From Ascaris suum (lineage: Eukaryota; Nematoda; Chromadorea; Rhabditida; Ascarididae): DNA of 64,000 nucleotides. Within the stretch, counting starts at the first letter, position 1. The number at the start of each line of letters is the position of its first letter. The position numbers and the translations under genes were made by a program. The notes below the pieces were generated by a model. It worked only from the letters and a program-made list of their open reading frames with translations, had not been told where the DNA came from and ran no database searches. Below are positions 1 through 13,050 of this stretch, in pieces. Location of the stretch: contig CM024175.1 of assembly GCA_013433145.1 (NCBI GenBank), forward strand, positions 6,680,516-6,744,515, in the 5' to 3' direction.

Positions 1-3000
1 TCATCATAAAACAACTTGAAATCATAGCACGGTGCTGCTTTGGCATATGATCCAAGACCGGCAGTTTCGAGGGGATGAGCCGACTCCATTGAGAACTTGT
101 GGAAGCGCCAGCTCCCATATAGCATCTAGAAAACAAACAAAGGAGGGGTTTCAAAGAATCTCTTCGACAGGTATTTGTGACGCAAAAAATGCATGTAAAA
201 TGAACACGGCTTCGTAGGATGTGAGAGATTAATGAAACGGCTAGCATATGTGCTGTTATATCTGAAGCTAGTGATGACAATTGCATATTAGTGGATTTCG
301 TTGTCGAAATGCGGCGTTTTTTCAAGTGACACATAATTTACGGGTGCTTATAGACTATGGTTAAACAAACGGTATTATTCGAAGACGAACAACTGATATA
401 GTTGAGGCGAAGTCGATTTTATGTGTGACTTTTTGGGGTTTTAAAATTTTTTGATATTCGAAATGATAGATGTCTTCTCTTGTTAATTCTTCCCGTTTAC
501 GCCTTATCACTACATGTTCGCTTCGTTTGAATATATGCTGATATTTGCGAAGCAACAATATTTTTCTCGAGATGAAGAGGAACAGAAGTACATTGAGCGC
601 TCATTGTCCTTCGCGTTCGTTTGACTCGATGAATCTTATCAATATTTAATGAATCTTTAACGCTTACCAAATACCATCATTGATTTAACTAGTCATTTTT
701 GTGTAACAGCAGCCTTTCATAGAAGAATAACTATAGAAAGAAGGAATTTAAACGCTTAAGGCAGACATTATTATTACAGTTGTCTAGTTGTGCTGATTTT
801 ACGCTTGATCTTTTGTGTCTGGTTCTTTTGGGTGGGGGAGGGGGCGGATGAGAGGGAGGGAAGAGGAATGTGAGGAAGGAAACCCGAATAAGACATCTGG
901 ACAATGGCGTCGTATTTTAAGTGGTATAATTTAAAGTTTATTGTTCAGGAGAGAATGAATGCTCCTTGTCCATGAATTTTCGTCTTCTCCAGCTAGTGGT
1001 TGGGACGAACCTTTTCGTAAGTTTCATTTTTTTGTTGAAATTGCTATAAAAGAGGACCATAGTTGTGTTCCAATACGACTTCTCACATTTATTGTGCTTT
1101 ATCGATTTCATTCAATTTATGTGCATTGAGCTTAAGATGTGCTAGCTGAGGTATTGACTCCTCGACGTGCTAGTTATACTTGTTTCTGTTGTATAACACT
1201 GAACAATGTACACTCGTTGGATACTCTGAAGGTATTTTCTGCAGATATCCGATATGAGGGACGCCAATCAAATCATCACGAGTAACAGAGGATCTTTGAG
1301 CCATACCGATCTTTCGTTTTTTCTTTCGTAGGGTACATTTTGTTTCCCTGAGTTCCGTCAAGATTCCAATTGTTTTTCGGTAAGGAAATGCTTTTGTGGA
1401 GACGTAAATATTTTATTGATGGGACAGAGGAAGCAGAACTTCGAATCTACAATCGGATTTTTGATTTCTTGTATGGTTCGATGGAGCCGCTATTTGATTC
1501 TAGACGACTTATAGAACTCTAGACGACAAGGAAAAGACGGCGAGTTCATTGATAGTATAATAAGCGTGCAATTTGGACAGCAAAGCATTGTTGTCTTGAG
1601 GAATTATCAATTTTTGGCATCCTCTCATGCAGTGAATTCTGCGCGCAGTGTTTTGCTATTTGCGCATCTATTTTTGAACGATGGACAGTGTCTCGATGTT
1701 ATTCTTTGTGGAGATTATCATTTTTATTGTATCCTAGCTAGCGAGCATAGATAACAACTTTTTAAATCGTTTTCCTCGGGTTTTGTTTTCTAAGACTCTT
1801 CATTTTTTATTGTCTTCAGGATTCAATTCTTCTCGGGTCATTTATTTCGCAACCAATTTCAATTTGTTACAGTGAACTTGTTGTCATGTTCTGCTCTTAT
1901 ATATGCGCGCTGAAGATCTCTCGTTTGTTTTCTCTTCATCGAGTCGTTCGCTTGATTATTATAATGTACCGCACTTTACTCTCACTATCCGCCATCCGTA
2001 TATTGTTGCAAAGGTCGAAGGTTATTTCCTTCTGGCAAAAATGCGTTAACATTTTCTACTAGTGGGTGTTCTTATGTGACTTTTCTGGTTTGTTGTCAAG
2101 GATTTGGTGTATATTTGGCTTAATAGAGACTCTCCTCTGTGTCATATTTATTTGTATTTCTAATTCTTATGTAATAATGCGGTGCTGTTCATAATGTGAA
2201 TAGTATAAAAGTGCATTCAGAGGTTTGGCTGCCTTAATTTGCATTTGAAAAGAGCAGTTCAGTTTAACATGGCTTCATGTTACTTGCAACAGCTCTTTGT
2301 GAGACTACTATTACACATTGATTCCTCTCTTTTTCTGAAGCTCTACTCTTACAGAAGTTGTTTTCCTAGGCAATTTCCTCTCTGCTCTTTTACACTGTTT
2401 ATCGAATATTTTCAAAACTTTTCATTTAAACTTTGAGCGGAATCGCTAATACAGTGCACACAAAGCGTATTGTAACGGCGGCGGACGATTACAATATAAA
2501 TGGATTTCCTTTTCCGATCCGAATATCATTTTGAGGCAAAAAGATCCCGGAAATTGTTCAAACCTGCAAAAGTATTAGTCTTTCAAAAAAAAAAAACGGA
2601 AAGATACTTCATTGAAACCCGAAAAACGTCTTCTTCGCCCCGCATTTCACACTATGAAGTCCAGAAAATTATGAAATACGGAGTGAAAAAAACCAGCGCC
2701 TGATTGGGTGCAAAAAATTCCAATTCAGAGGTCGTCGAAGAGAGAAGGTTGACAAGGTTGTTTGGTTGTGTTGTTCACATTCCTCATTTTGGTATCGGTA
2801 TGACACTTGCATCTGACATATCAAGATCAATCAAGGAAGCGGAATATCTCATTAGTCGTTATCTGGGCACAACGACTCGGGTGAATGTAATTACTTCATA
2901 ACCTTAAACTATTTGGTCATTTACGCAATTCTCCGTTGCAATATTGCTGCTCATAGCATCTAACAAAGGAAAGGAACGTTCCAGAAAATGAGTGAAGGCA

Positions 3001-5844
3001 CCGATGCGCCTGATCGAAAAGCGTCAATTGCACAAACCACCGAAATCCTCGCACCAGCCGATTTTCAGAGCGAACTCATGAAATGCTTCCTAATCATGCG
3101 TTGAGCTTTTGAATCCGTTTAGTTTTTTGTTTACGTTCGACGTGTGAATATTTAAAGCATTTTATTGAAGTCATACATGAGTTTTGTCGTAAAATAGCCA
3201 ACGACAATGAATCATTGCCATAGGAAAAGAGATTCAAACTGGGCCCCTTCTATGAGTCAATATATATACGGTCGTTGCCCAAAAATCAATGCGCTTACTT
3301 GGCAGCTACTGCTTCCCCTTTCTGGAAATCTGCGTGCACTTTATGCGGGTCGTTTCTACGTGTAATCTAGGAAATCGTTTTTATATGTGAATTGAATTAT
3401 TCATGTGGATTCTAATCATTGTTCAACAAATTTCAGAATGCGTCTTTTTCCAATGTTGCTGGATTCGCAGCGGAGCTTAACTGGTATGATGCTCTCCTGA
3501 CTAAAATATTTCAAAAGTTGTAGCCAAAGGGAAGGGTGGTTCTGAATCTGGCTATTGGGCGAAATTTGAGGGAATGCGACATTGAAACGACGGTGCAAAC
3601 TTGGCTTTATACGGGACTGCTATCGTTCGAGCAGCAACGCTCATCTCTCTTTTTGAATTTCGATCACGTGTCGCGCGATGTAGCTCTTCAAAAGTTTCAA
3701 TGACTAATTCGTGTCCCAACTTGAGATTATTTTGGCAGAGACGCCTTCAACTAGGCAACTTATCTTACGGAAATTTAAACCAGTGTAATGGAAGAGCTTT
3801 TAACCTTATCCGCCACTTCGTCCAAATTCGTTTTCGATTTTAATTTATCTCCATCTTCCTCGTTTCCATCCTGTTGTGTTTACTTTGTTATGAATAATTA
3901 ACAAAAGCACAAAGGAATCCAATTCCAAATAACAAAAAAATCGTGTAGAAATGGAAGATAATTGCAGCGCCGTACGCTATGATGAACCTGACGCTAGCGA
4001 GAAGAAATTTGCTCGAAGATATATATTCCTCTTGAAAACGAAAGATGAAACGTTGGCGGCGGAAGTGTTTCAAGCGCTTAAAGGAAGTACGGTTCTAACC
4101 TCATATCTGCTTTAAGGCATCACAGTCATTTTGTAACGCTAATTGATCCATAAACGTGACAACACGAGGAATGGGTAGTGAAGTGAATATAAAACAGCTG
4201 ATCCAAAAATATATTTGTCAAATCGACTTAGAGACTTGATGAAATGGTTTAGAAGTATTCATTACGTCGACCTTTTCTATGATCCTCGTTTTCGGCTAGC
4301 TTTTCTATAAGTTGATCGCTGTCTCAGTCAGAGCTTCTAAGAAACGAGCAGATCTTGAAGAAATGCTTTAAAAAACTTGCACACTTGTTTTCCTTATATC
4401 CCCCTATTCTTATAACTGGTGAGGCAAAATTGCATCAGTGATGGAGAAAGGATGGCGAAAGTGAACATTAAATTTCATCGAGCGGTTAGAGTGAGGTTAC
4501 TGTTTGTGGAGGTGTGAATTTTATAGCGACCACGAGAGAAGGTCTGCTTTGTTGATTCGCTATTCAAAGGTCTCATTTTCTATAGGTTCTGTTTTCGTAG
4601 GTTTTGGCCTTGTTCACATAGTTACCTTCTTTTCCTTTTCAGAATCCCAGTCACTAAGAACGTCGTCCATAGTTGGATAGTCGCCTTTGCCTCGCACCTC
4701 CTTGCCTCTAGCGATTCTTTCCTATAAATCGCGTACAATAGTAGTTTCGCTAGCAGTATAACTGTTATAGGTGCCACAGCCGAATCTCCATAACAAAATA
4801 AATTCTCGTTTATAGGATTCTAGTTTTTTCTCAAAAAACCGTTCCATCTAATTTTGAAAACAGTGAAGGACGCCATTCACTATAATATCAGAAAGATATT
4901 GCTGGCACTTTAAATGACCCACTTTGACTGTTGAAATGCTTTGCTACTAAGCACTTAATAGTATAGTCTCATGGTCGTTGAAGTTTTGATCAACAATTAC
5001 TACACTCATTGTCATTTCGTGCTCACATCGACGAAAATCTATGCTTCGGCTGTCTACAGCAATGTGTTCGGAATGCACCAATTACTTCGTTCGGCCATGA
5101 ATGCCGCCCTTCAAACCAGACAGAGTTTAATTTTGAGAGCAAACTTTAGACGACGTTGCTTCAAGCAGTCTCCAATCATTATCTTTTGAAAAGTCTCTCG
5201 CAGAAAAAGATTGCACTGAGTTTATTCTGCTCCAACGAAGTGCCTGTTTTCCTGCTCATTTTCGAGAACTCTTCGCTTTGATGATACCAACATCAATACT
5301 TGGCACTTATTGCAAGCATAATATGTGAGGGTGCATGTGTATGCGTTCACTACACTTTTAACATTGAAGAAAGTGAGCGGTACACGACGTTTTTATCCAG
5401 TCTCATTATCATCACTGTAGACAACCTTCGAGCGTTTCACCCCAACTCACCTCTTTCGCGTTCCTTGCAATCACCTTCGGTTTAATTTCCGGTGCTGGCT
5501 TTCCGGATTCCTTCTGCTCATCAGTCGGTTTCTCTGGAAGGGGTACATTAGACACATGCGCTTCATCGCATCAATGAGGCGTTTGGCACTTGAATCCCAG
5601 CGTCTCCATTGTTTAAGCGGTTTCCTACTCAAATATTAACGCTCATCGGCTGACTGAGCGAAGAAATGACCAATGGAATAGACGTTCCGGTCGGTGCGTT
5701 CAACTTAAACCACATTATTTTAGACTCGTCAGCCCTCCCTCACAGAAAGAAAGTCCATGTTGTTAGTGACAGAAAAGTACACCCGACTATTAAATTTTTG
5801 GCACGTTAATTTTTGCCCTATAATTGTCTAGCCTTATAATAAAG
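1..5844. other. Region without a supported gene
   Basis: I see no exon chain here that satisfies donor, acceptor and phase together. Open frames are all short (at most about 80 codons) and AT-rich. Two consecutive plus-strand frames at 2500-2901 are basic and low in complexity, and they are interrupted by a stop followed at once by a new frame; I could not match them to a family. A direct repeat of about 10 bases containing CTAGACGAC occurs near 1500-1525. The segment probably is intergenic plus possible introns of genes lying off the left edge. Confidence 0.5.
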
Positions 5845-7289
5845 TTATAAAAATTTCGACTCTTCTTCAAGGAATCCAAAGGTTTCCTTGATGATTTTTT
5901 TCAATGCCAGTGATATACCATCGTGCTTTTGAGACTTGCTTTCCTCCTTCATTTCATCAGCAGTACTTTTTCCATCTTTGTTTTCATCCCTCTTCTCATC
6001 CTTTTTCTCGTCTTTCTCCTTATCATTTTTCTCTCCGGTCTTCTCGTCCTTTTTATTATCACTCTTTTCATCCCTCTTTTCGTCTTTCTTTTTATCGCTT
6101 GTCGAGTCCTTCTTCGGATCCTTCTTTTGCTCATTTTTTTGTTCCGGGGCTGGTGTTGGCCGATTAGCCGGCGGCTGAGATGGTAGATTTGCTGGTAGCA
6201 CCGTATTTGTCTATAAAATAAAAACATTTATTTCGTTCGTTTTATGTGTTCATTAATGCATTTATTGATGTTCACGAAATTTGTTCTGAAAGTCCACTTT
6301 TTCGCTACCGCAAATTTGGTTGTCGTTAAACCCAACGCCTCGAATATATAAAAACCTCGCCCGAAAACAGATCTGCGTAAGAAATATGCAAACTCCACTC
6401 GAAGATATTTTTGCATTGTACTTTCTCTACGTTCTAAACTTTGCATGCAAAGCTAGTGCACAAATTAGCAAATACCTTTCAGACGGAGAAATTTTCCCAA
6501 ATATACTCTCAAAAAATACCAGTGGCAGATTTATTATTATTACAGTGGTAGATAAGCATCACTTAAAATAAACAAAAACACGGACTCGCGAGAGATGGTG
6601 AAAGAATTTGCCGTGGAAACAGGAAAGAACTTCGGTTAATGCAAGCGAATGCCAAAGAAATGACTTTTCGATCACCTTTTCTCATCAACGACTTTTAATT
6701 GCAGTGTCTTCCGGGACAGGTTAAATCGATTTCATCACCCTGCTTGTTCGGCAGCTGATCGAGGAGGAGGGTGTTGGATATGGAGTGGTCAAAAACTCAG
6801 CCATTGAATTGCCTGACACCACCTGCCTACTAGCGGACAGTCAAAAGAACGTAGCCAGGAACACAGAAGTTGGACCGGCCAACCTAATTGATTTTACAAG
6901 ATGCCATTCTTAGATCAGGTGATCGATGCGTAAAGCCTCTTATATAGAAGATAAGTTCTCAGAAGAAAACGGTACGAGGAACACCGTTCAATGTTACACA
7001 ACTGAGGAACGGTGTATTGGGAAAAAATTTCACCTTCAAAGAAGATTTCGTTGTCAAAATAAACCACTGAGTTCAGTTATGATCGAGATTAGATGACACA
7101 TAATGACACAAGCTGTGGTATTGCTGCTGAGAGTGGTGTAACTTCGCTTCTCACACATATCTTTGCACTGTTATCACAACGGGCAAAGTAAGAAGTTTGC
7201 TGCTATGAAAGTATACTTACATCTGCCGGTTCGGGTGCGTCGACTTTCTTCTTCTTTGCGCATTCAACAATCCAAGTAGCGAGTAGCAT
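5845..7289 (-). CDS. Small lysine/acid-rich protein, two exons
   Basis: Two exons on the minus strand: 7221-7289 (23 codons, from ATG at 7289) and 5845-6210 (121 codons plus stop). The donor is GTAAGT, the acceptor ATTTTATAG, both in phase 0; the intron is 1010 bases. The product is 144 residues. It starts MLLATWIVECAKKKK, a short hydrophobic stretch ending in Cys and a Lys run, then has a Pro-rich linker (about residues 24-45), then a long highly charged part with repeats of the type DEKKDEK/DKKKDEK (about 46-110), and ends in a more ordinary amphipathic stretch finishing EEESKFL. The start is supported by a splice acceptor 6 bases upstream of the ATG, suggesting spliced-leader trans-splicing. 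I do not recognise the family. The hydrophobic start is short for a signal peptide, so secretion is only possible. The charged repeat suggests an intrinsically disordered protein. Confidence 0.62.
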
Positions 7290-7295
7290 ATATAA

Positions 7296-7304
7296 CTACA
7301 AAAT
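7296..7304 (-). promoter_or_regulatory. Probable spliced-leader acceptor of the Lys-rich gene
   Basis: On the minus strand the sequence ATATTTTGTAG ends six bases before the ATG at 7289. In nematodes a pyrimidine/T-rich AG this close to a start codon with no exon upstream usually is the SL trans-splice site. The inference rests on position and sequence only. Confidence 0.5.
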
Positions 7305-10300
7305 ATTGGCAAAACACATCCTGGTGTTGTCAAATCAGAGGGAGCCAGCTCTAGGCAATGTTAAACTGTCTTTAGCACTGCTTGGATATTCCAACAGACG
7401 GCAAGCATTCACAAATTATCAGCTAAACGCACTAGTTAGCTGGAAAGTAGAGCCGGATCGATAACGTCAAGAAAATCCGAATCTCTAATTTCAAGTATTA
7501 AAAAGTATTTTTGATGTGCAAATTGGATGTCAGATTGCAGCGTTTCGTTGAACAGAGCGGTGTCAGAGAATTTATGCGATCGAAGCACGACGCAGCATGT
7601 CCTTCACAGCTGAACGGGCTGTTGAACTTTAGAGATGCACTTTGCCAATATTTCATCAAGCTCATAAATAATTATTTACTACATCCTTAAATCGAAATGA
7701 AAATGCTTTGTTGCTATTGCCAATTGACAGAATTTGGCATTCAAATAATTAAGGCATTATAAGTGAAGTGTTGGAACTATCGCTGCAAGCGTCACAGCGA
7801 TGTATGTGCAATACACCAACGGGAATTAAGAGATGGCCTCTAATGCGTAACTACGAGCGACAAGCGGAAAATGGAAGACTGTAAGCACGAGGCCTCAGCA
7901 GAAGTCAAAGAAATAATTCACAGAAATTTCAGTTGTTTTATTTCAGCCGTTTGGTGCATAATATGTATCTGCATTGCAAAATATAGCCTAAACTGTCTAG
8001 TAACGTATACTGTCATTTGGTGGATAATGTTATGCGATACGACGCGAACACCCTTCGATACTTCACGATTCATAGCTTTAGAGCAAGAACCTGCTCTGCA
8101 GAATCCACACACTTATCCCCTTCTCCCATTCCCTGGACACGACGCTTTCACTACTTCGCCTGCTGAAATTCCATGGTCGGCAAGAAAGCACAAAATTTTT
8201 TAGAAAGTGTGGTTCCTGAAGTAAATATTGGCGTTGTAAGACTTCTGTGGTTCGAAAAACTTCAGTAATAACTCACAATGGCATGAAATGCGCTTATAAG
8301 TGGTGCCATGGATTCGGCGCAATCTGAACTTGCCATCGTTTTCCTGTAATTCAGATCCATTTGTGAACTTCACAGTGTGTGGCTTATGAGCACCTTTTTA
8401 TATTAAACTTTAATTTTAGCAGCGCGTTTAGCTGAACAAATTCATCTTGACATCCATTTCGGCCACTTGGACACCCAAAGAATATTAGTCGGAAGTCCTC
8501 CGGCAAAGGAAGCATTATCCAGCTTAAACCAATCTTATAATGTTGATTAATTTGCGGCCAGAGTATTAGAACAGCATATTCGCGCTCGCTCGTTGACAAC
8601 CGAAGTTGGTCTTTCAAAAATTAACACACACAAACGCTTCGACTGGCTCAGTCACGTTTCTTACGCATCTGAGGATGGAATATGCTGTTCTTGTGTCACC
8701 ATTTGTGTAATACGCATTGCTTGTGGTGGAATTTTTAAATGAACGACCAAGCTTTACCTCCTAGTTAAGAGTGTTAAGAGTGCCGTTGGTAGAATCGAAG
8801 GCCATCGGAAATATTTCAAGAGGAGAAAGGAGGGTTGTCGAAGCCAAAAAAAAAAACTCAACATCGTGTACGTGACACCTTGAAATACCCTATTATTGAC
8901 TACCCAGTATCAACCGTGTACCAGTCGGCTCATTGCCGCCTTGCTCACACGCCATCTTCACAAAGGAAGTGTGGCAATAAAAACACAATTTTGATTCGCA
9001 GTCACTCCCACACTCACCGTGACTCATCACAACAACTGTTTTTTAACGTTTTTCGGCGACAACTGCATTCAGAAACGGTAAGCTCTATTTTCTCAGAGAT
9101 TGTTTTGCCGTGTGATTTGTCATTACGGATGATTCTTTGTGCAGCTGACTAGAAATAGTGTGTATGCAATCGGCATGGTGCAAAATTGGTCCAGTAGAGC
9201 GGTGCCTTTTTGCCCATTTTACGTCACTAACCTTCATTCAAGCCTGGACTTGGCTGTACTTTGACACCACACCGTTGTAATCGATTATCTTTGACAATCG
9301 ATTATCCGCCAACTATAGGTCGTGTGAAACGGTGCCCGGTGAATGAAGCGCTCACAGTGGTGTTATCATTTTTATTTTGCAGGGCACCTGCGGGACGACG
9401 GCTAAACACATCTGATTGCCGTATAAAATTGTCCTGGTGCCACTCATTAGTACTCTTTTTAGAAGGGAAGATTTTAACAACTCAGAAGCGTGACAGTGAA
9501 TATTTACATATTATGTGGTCACCACTTCCGATAATGGAGAAGCAGCTTTCTCGATTCTTTTCGCGACCGATGCCGAAGAATTTGAGCAAATCTTTTACAT
9601 ACAAGCTGACGAAGCACGTGACTTCATGGAGTCATGTGAGCAAAACAATGCGACGTCCAGAATTATACTAAATGCAAAAGGGAATCGAAAGTTTTCAAAC
9701 ATTCACCTCTATTTGTGTATCGTAAATAATTTCAGTCAAACTTATACACACGAAACGGAAAGACTGAGCGAATCGACCACCCACCTAAGGTAAAAATAAA
9801 CAGAATGACCAGCTAAGCAGAGGATCTTCCTTCCCTTGTGCTAAAAAACATTCTGAATTCCCGATATTACAGTCGCTCAACCTGAAGCTTTCTCCATATA
9901 CGCAAATATTTCTCAGATGGTTGCTGACATTTGAGAGAAGTCGTTGTTTCGAAGTTATCCTCTTTTTTGTTAGGTTCATGATTCATTCAACATTCTTACT
10001 GGTTACTGCATTTTTTCATGCTGAAACAGCCATGTTTTATTTAGTGATTGATGAGCCTATCTTCGTCTAATTCTCTTCCATATCCGATGCAGACTTCCTT
10101 AATGTCCACTTGTATACCAATTTAAATATTTGTGATTGTGAATGGACTAAAGATGGATTTTTCAAAATATGAGTTCTTCAAAATGTAAATGGGTCGCAGC
10201 TAGCTACGCAGGATTTGTTGGTACCAGATAATCCAATCCAGCAGTAAAGGCCATTTAATGCTTTTCATGTGGAAAAAAACGAGCCATGTTATGCAATCAT

Positions 10301-11046
10301 GTTTCATTGCTTTTAACTGTACTGATTAGCCCTGAGAGAGACAGAGATAGGCTCAGCTGAACAAATTAGTGCCGAGTTCCTTAACTATACAACTTATGGC
10401 ACATACACTAGGGAATCACGTACCTAGCGATTTTTCATCCAAACATTTAGAAAATAACGATATATGTAGGGGTCAGCTCCCTTGGCTCATCTAATCATCC
10501 CCGTCCCGTTGAGAATTTACACCCTCCGTCGAGATGCGGTATAGTAAACTGCGAGAGGACACATGTATAACGGCGAACAGTTCACCACACGCATGCAATG
10601 AGGTGACATACGCGAAGGGACACGAGGATAGCTTAAAATCGCCGGCGAGATCCCGCAGTCCAACTTTACGCTGCCGCCGATCACCTCGCGCACTTCCATG
10701 GTCAGAAATACGCCCACTCGGCCTTACGAATCTAGCATGTGGAATGAATGCATGAGCACGTCAATCCTTTTTATCTCCTCCCGATTGTGCCTCAGGCCAG
10801 CCTCACAACGCATGCTGGGCAACTGTTTGACCCGCCTGTATACTCTTGACCTCTTTTGACTTAATCTGCATGGCGTACCATTGATCTGTGTCCGTAGGCT
10901 GGTCTGCTTTACATATGACTTTTGAACTATTTTGAACGATACGATCTGCTCGGTCGATTTAACCGACTAGAAAAGCGAGCATTGAAAACCTGATGTGACC
11001 TCAATGGGGATACAGGATTCACAGTTTGCCTAAACCACATATTCAA
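7305..11046. other. Intergenic region with two orphan coding-like segments
   Basis: No complete gene is resolved. On the minus strand, 8384-8617 stays open for 77 codons and reads like protein (for example LSWIMLPLPEDFRLIFFGC, with two nearby Cys), but no strong splice sites flank it. On the plus strand, 9515-9793 reads VTTSDNGEAAFSILFATDAE and continues with a plausible composition, but a stop lies just upstream with no AG between it and the frame. Both could be exons with unusual borders or remains of decayed genes. I recognise neither. Confidence 0.3.
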
Positions 11047-11055
11047 CCGTTTCAG
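11047..11055 (+). promoter_or_regulatory. Probable spliced-leader acceptor of SXP/RAL-2 gene 1
   Basis: The sequence ACCGTTTCAG ends 14 bases before the ATG at 11070. No upstream exon is seen, so this AG most likely is an SL trans-splice acceptor and sets the 5' end of the mRNA. Confidence 0.5.
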
Positions 11056-11069
11056 CCAATCTTTCAAAA

Positions 11070-12948
11070 ATGCATCGCGTGATGGTCACCGCGGTTCTTT
11101 GTCTGCTCATTGGCCTCATTCAACCGGTCGCGTTGGATACTGTTCAAGATGCAACGATGCCATATTTTCTCCAAATATCAACTTCAGAAGCTCGAGATCA
11201 GTACTACAAAATACACGGCAATTCTCGGGATCTGACGAAACAGCAATTGGAGGATATGCTGCGAAAATGGGCCAAAGAACAGGGTGAGGAAGTTTCGGTA
11301 AGCTGCTTCACCTCAATTCACGATACAACATTAAAAAGGTCAAATAATTGAAGAATTTCTCATGCATAATGTGGATACAGAAACACGATAATGTTAAGAA
11401 AGCGAAAGAACAAAAAGCTGGCAACGAGAAAATTAATGGGATCCAGCCAAAAGCTGGAAGTTTAAGGAGGAGGATAAGACTGATCGTGAGGATAAGGCGA
11501 AAGAAATATTTCGCTTTGATGGACCGAATGACCTATCTTTTAAAAGCAAGTTGAGTGCCTTGATGAACAGACGATCAAATAAAATTAGCACACAGTTATT
11601 ATCATACAAAACCCACCTTGAAACATCATATTTGAAGCAGCACGGATAGCGACGGAATTTGAATTAAAATCATGTGTGCAGAGTGGATATCTATTTCAAC
11701 AGTAAACAAGTGGCTCAGCGTTTCAGGCTACAGTACGGACGAGTGGGGGGGGGGGGGGGGGTACGTTAGGCATGTTGCTACAATATATGCTTCCAGATTC
11801 AGATTATTTGATGTGCCGATTTCATCATGCAAGTTGCGAATTGTGGATATTATGCCTTCGTAATTGAAGTGAGCCTGGCGCCCATGCGAATTATCCACAA
11901 ATTAATAATGTTTTATGATCCGAATCATGTTAGCGGTTGAACAAAAGAATTTTTGGCGTATTAGTTATCAAAACTCGTTGGAAAGGCGAAGAATCCATTC
12001 GAAAGGTGATTTAGGAAGTCATGAATCACCATCATGTACTTTTAACTCGCGAAATTTCCTATTCAAGTTGAAACTAAACAGCAGAGAGATTGACATACGC
12101 GAACGGCTATGAGACCTCCATAACGCGTTTCGCAATCGTGATGTTACAAAAACATGAAGTGATTATACCCAATGCTTCGTTCGCTTCTTTGCCCGTTTCG
12201 TTTTGTTAACAAACGTGAACAAATGTGAGCAAAATATGACACTCATAAACGTTTTTTGAGCAGCACTACTCTCTGTGCACGGTTCTCTGTTCTCTGTCTG
12301 TTTGTTCGTATACACCACCAATTTTTGACTGCGAAAAGATATCCACAGCATAAATGCGTGATCGCTTAAAACAGGCCCATAGAAGAAACCTTTTGCTTTA
12401 GTTCAATGTGACTAATCCTCGCATAAATATATCCTTTTCAGAGGATCCCTACAGTACCTTCTGGTATACTTTTAAGATTGCCTATGGATATTGAGGCTGG
12501 TGGAAAATATACGGCTCGGGTTAACTGGCTCGCTGCTTCACGTATGAAGCCCATCTCCTGTCTATTTCTACTAAGAGTTAAATACAGAATAAACCGCAAC
12601 TGTCTTGCCTCAGTGGCCTCGATGTCACCTATTATGAAGAGCAGAAGAGTATATTAACGCAATTTTAGGAATATTTATTTATTACAGGAAGAATTTGAGA
12701 AGTATGTCGAATCGGAGTCAAAATTCGCCTTGAAAAGATTCAACGTTCTATCGCAGAGAATCGAGTCGTCGAGTGCTAGTGAGCAAGTCAAAGAATTACT
12801 CATAAACATGCTCAAATATCAGCTACTGAAGAATGTCACCATTCGAGCATATGATGAACATATATCGGCCTTCATGGATGGATGTCCGAAGAACGTTCAA
12901 GATGAAGCGACTGAACTATGGAACAAGATCGATCCAGCTAATATATAG
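11070..12948 (+). CDS. SXP/RAL-2 family (DUF148) secreted protein 1
   Basis: Two exons: 11070-11297 (76 codons, phase 0, donor GTAAGC) and 12688-12948 (86 codons plus stop TAG, acceptor TTATTACAG). The intron is 1390 bases. The product is 162 residues. Residues 1 to about 22 (MHRVMVTAVLCLLIGLIQPV and following) form a clear signal peptide. The DUF148 pattern follows: a PYFLQIS start, EARDQYYKIHG, then LTKQQLEDMLRKWAKEQG and FEKYVESES, and a helical C-terminal half. SXP/RAL-2 proteins are secreted or surface-associated nematode proteins of about 150-200 residues, often immunodominant in parasites; some bind calcium or magnesium, but their physiological role is unsettled. The start is supported by the nearby SL-type acceptor. 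A related gene lies 1.8 kb downstream on the same strand, so the two probably arose by tandem duplication. An extra middle exon cannot be excluded (a TTTTCAG occurs at about 12436-12442), but the two-exon model already gives a continuous domain. Confidence 0.86.
11745..11761 (+). repeat. G17 mononucleotide tract
   Basis: Seventeen consecutive G residues in the intron of the first SXP/RAL-2 gene. Tracts of this length can form G-quadruplexes and are replication-sensitive. Confidence 0.95.
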
Positions 12949-13050
12949 ATAAACCATGACTGTTCAATGAATGTGATCAAGTACGACGGCTCTCCATGAG
13001 TAATTCAGCAATGTTCAAGTGTTGGATGTTGCTAACTATATGTGTGGTTT

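Noticed and set aside
5904..6227. Several long frames opposite or out of frame with the Lys-rich exon (both strands, about 80-92 codons)
   Set aside because: They are reflections of the low-complexity AAG/GAT repeats. Only the frame at 5845-6210 joins an upstream exon with correct phase.
9261..9671. 136-codon plus-strand frame
   Set aside because: Composition looks random, it has no splice support, and it overlaps another equally open frame; no motif is recognisable.
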